Source: Eubacteriales Family XIII. Incertae Sedis bacterium
GTDB taxonomy: Bacteria > Bacillota > Clostridia > Peptostreptococcales > Anaerovoracaceae
NCBI GenBank assembly: GCA_031254995.1
Contig: JAIRTJ010000076.1
Span: 1 to 5,887, forward strand
Length of the DNA stretch: 5,887 nt
Direction: 5' to 3'
Under the pieces are notes generated by a model, which saw nothing but the letters and a program-made list of their open reading frames with translations, had not been told where the DNA came from and searched no databases. Both the position numbers and the translations under genes were made by a program. Below, in pieces: positions 5,311 through 5,887 of the stretch (position 1 is its first letter; each line of letters begins with the position of its first letter).

Positions 5311-5508
5311 ATGTGTCTCTCAACCGTATACAAAGGGAACGACATTTCGGACGAGAATAAGCTCGCCGAATACGTCACGAACATCGTGGCGGATGAGGCC
5401 GGCTCCGTCCGCATCCATGTAATCACGGGCGCGGCATACGATTTCAAAGGCGTTGTGCGCGCGGTGGATCTCATGCAAAACATCGTTTTTCTCGATACTC
5501 GGGAATAG
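5311..5508 (+). CDS. cooT: CooT-family nickel-binding protein
   Basis: A 65-residue protein beginning MCLSTVYKGND, with a beta-rich body (VTNIVADEAGSVRIHVITG, then AYDFKGVVRAVDLMQNIVFLD). Length, the Met-Cys N-terminus and strand pattern match CooT, the small SH3-like dimer whose Cys2 is the nickel ligand and which assists nickel insertion into carbon monoxide dehydrogenase in Rhodospirillum. Anaerobes without that operon also carry CooT-like proteins, where the role is less clear. AAAAGGAG at 5296-5303 sits 7 nt before the ATG. It follows the histidine-rich gene in the same direction, so the two probably share a transcript and pass on or store nickel. No carbon monoxide dehydrogenase, cooC or hydrogenase gene is within view, so the client enzyme is unknown. 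Confidence 0.87.
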   Translation: MCLSTVYKGNDISDENKLAEYVTNIVADEAGSVRIHVITGAAYDFKGVVRAVDLMQNIVFLDTRE

Positions 5509-5551
5509 AGAGCGACGCGCTTGAGCGACATTTCGAGATTTGCGTTTCGAT

Positions 5552-5585
5552 ACCCTCCCGCGGTCGTTTCCTGTTCCGCGAGGGT
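5552..5585 (+). repeat. GC-rich inverted repeat after cooT, possible weak terminator
   Basis: ACCCT-CC-CGCGG (5552-5563) can pair with CCGCG-AGGGT (5576-5585) across a 12-nt loop, giving ten base pairs with a two-base bulge. It lies 43 nt past the cooT stop and before the next gene. No run of T follows, so it is not a classic intrinsic terminator. It may only slow or partly end transcription, or protect the cooT transcript end. Confidence 0.4.
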
Positions 5586-5652
5586 TGCGGTGCGCCGAGC
5601 GAGAACCGATCGGGGCGTTTTGCGGGTCACTTAAGGAGATACACAAACCATT

Positions 5653-5887
5653 ATGAACGAATATACAGACAATCAAAGGAACGAAGTTCGAACGCTTTTC
5701 AGAAAGGCCATCCGCCGTGAAAACATGGTCGTCGTTTTGCTGTTGGCCGGTTTCTTCGTCATGCAATACGTCATCTCGCAGATCGTAATTCTGTTGCAAT
5801 TGGCGAGAAGCGGCGGTCTGTCGGAGATCATGAATGATGTCATGCGCGAAATGATCGCTTCGAGCAAAGTCGACATGGGCAGCATCA
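5653..5887 (+). CDS. Membrane protein, N-terminal part
   Basis: The first 78 codons are visible; the gene continues beyond the window. It begins MNEYTDNQRNEVRTLFRKAI, a charged cytoplasmic-looking segment. A hydrophobic stretch follows at about 24-50 (NMVVVLLLAGFFVMQY, VISQIVILLQL), then an amphipathic Met-rich region. AAGGAG at 5633-5638 lies 14 nt before the ATG, longer than usual, but no nearer start is better. One strong membrane helix near the N-terminus with a charged lead is seen in multi-pass proteins such as CPBP-type intramembrane proteases, among many others. I do not recognise the family from this fragment. It follows cooT by 144 nt, with an inverted repeat between, so it may be a separate unit. 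Confidence 0.62.
   Translation, partial: MNEYTDNQRNEVRTLFRKAIRRENMVVVLLLAGFFVMQYVISQIVILLQLARSGGLSEIMNDVMREMIASSKVDMGSI

Overview
The window looks like the genome of an anaerobic bacterium that breaks down aromatic acids. Its main content is part of an operon for ATP-driven (class I) benzoyl-CoA reduction, a pathway of strict or facultative anaerobes. Purine-rich Shine-Dalgarno sites (AAGGAG/AGGAGG), a GAF-PAS-AAA+ activator of AcoR type and a CooT-family protein beginning MCLSTVY all fit a Clostridia-like or deltaproteobacterial anaerobe. The sequence alone does not settle the phylum.

Left part (1-2312, minus strand). Four genes run in one direction from 2312 toward 1: an ASKHA ATPase subunit resembling BzdP, a second resembling BzdQ, a small 2[4Fe-4S] ferredoxin resembling BzdM/BadB, and the start of a crotonase-fold enzyme cut by the window edge. 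Gaps are 38-68 nt and most genes have a clear ribosome binding site. Together the ferredoxin and the two ATPases would deliver low-potential electrons, at the cost of ATP, to a benzoyl-CoA reductase catalytic core. The core subunits (BzdN/BzdO type) are not in view. The crotonase would act on the cyclic dienoyl-CoA or a later product.

Control region (2313-2625). This intergenic stretch has no credible gene. It holds a very good sigma-54 (-24/-12) promoter for the operon at 2398-2412, a 22-bp near-palindrome at 2478-2499, and three tandem copies of an octamer (CCGGAACA on the transcribed strand) at 2575-2606. This is the expected layout of a sigma-54 promoter with upstream activator sites.

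Regulator (2626-4485, minus strand). A 619-residue sigma-54-dependent activator (GAF, PAS, AAA+, Fis-type HTH) lies directly upstream of the operon and is the obvious candidate to control it.

Right part (4486-5887). A divergent AT-rich intergenic region has a perfect 9-bp dyad and a candidate extended -10 promoter. It leads into a plus-strand set: a histidine-rich, probably nickel- or zinc-binding protein, a 65-aa CooT-family nickel-binding protein, and the start of a membrane protein that runs off the window. The first two look like a metal-handling pair functionally separate from the aromatic operon.
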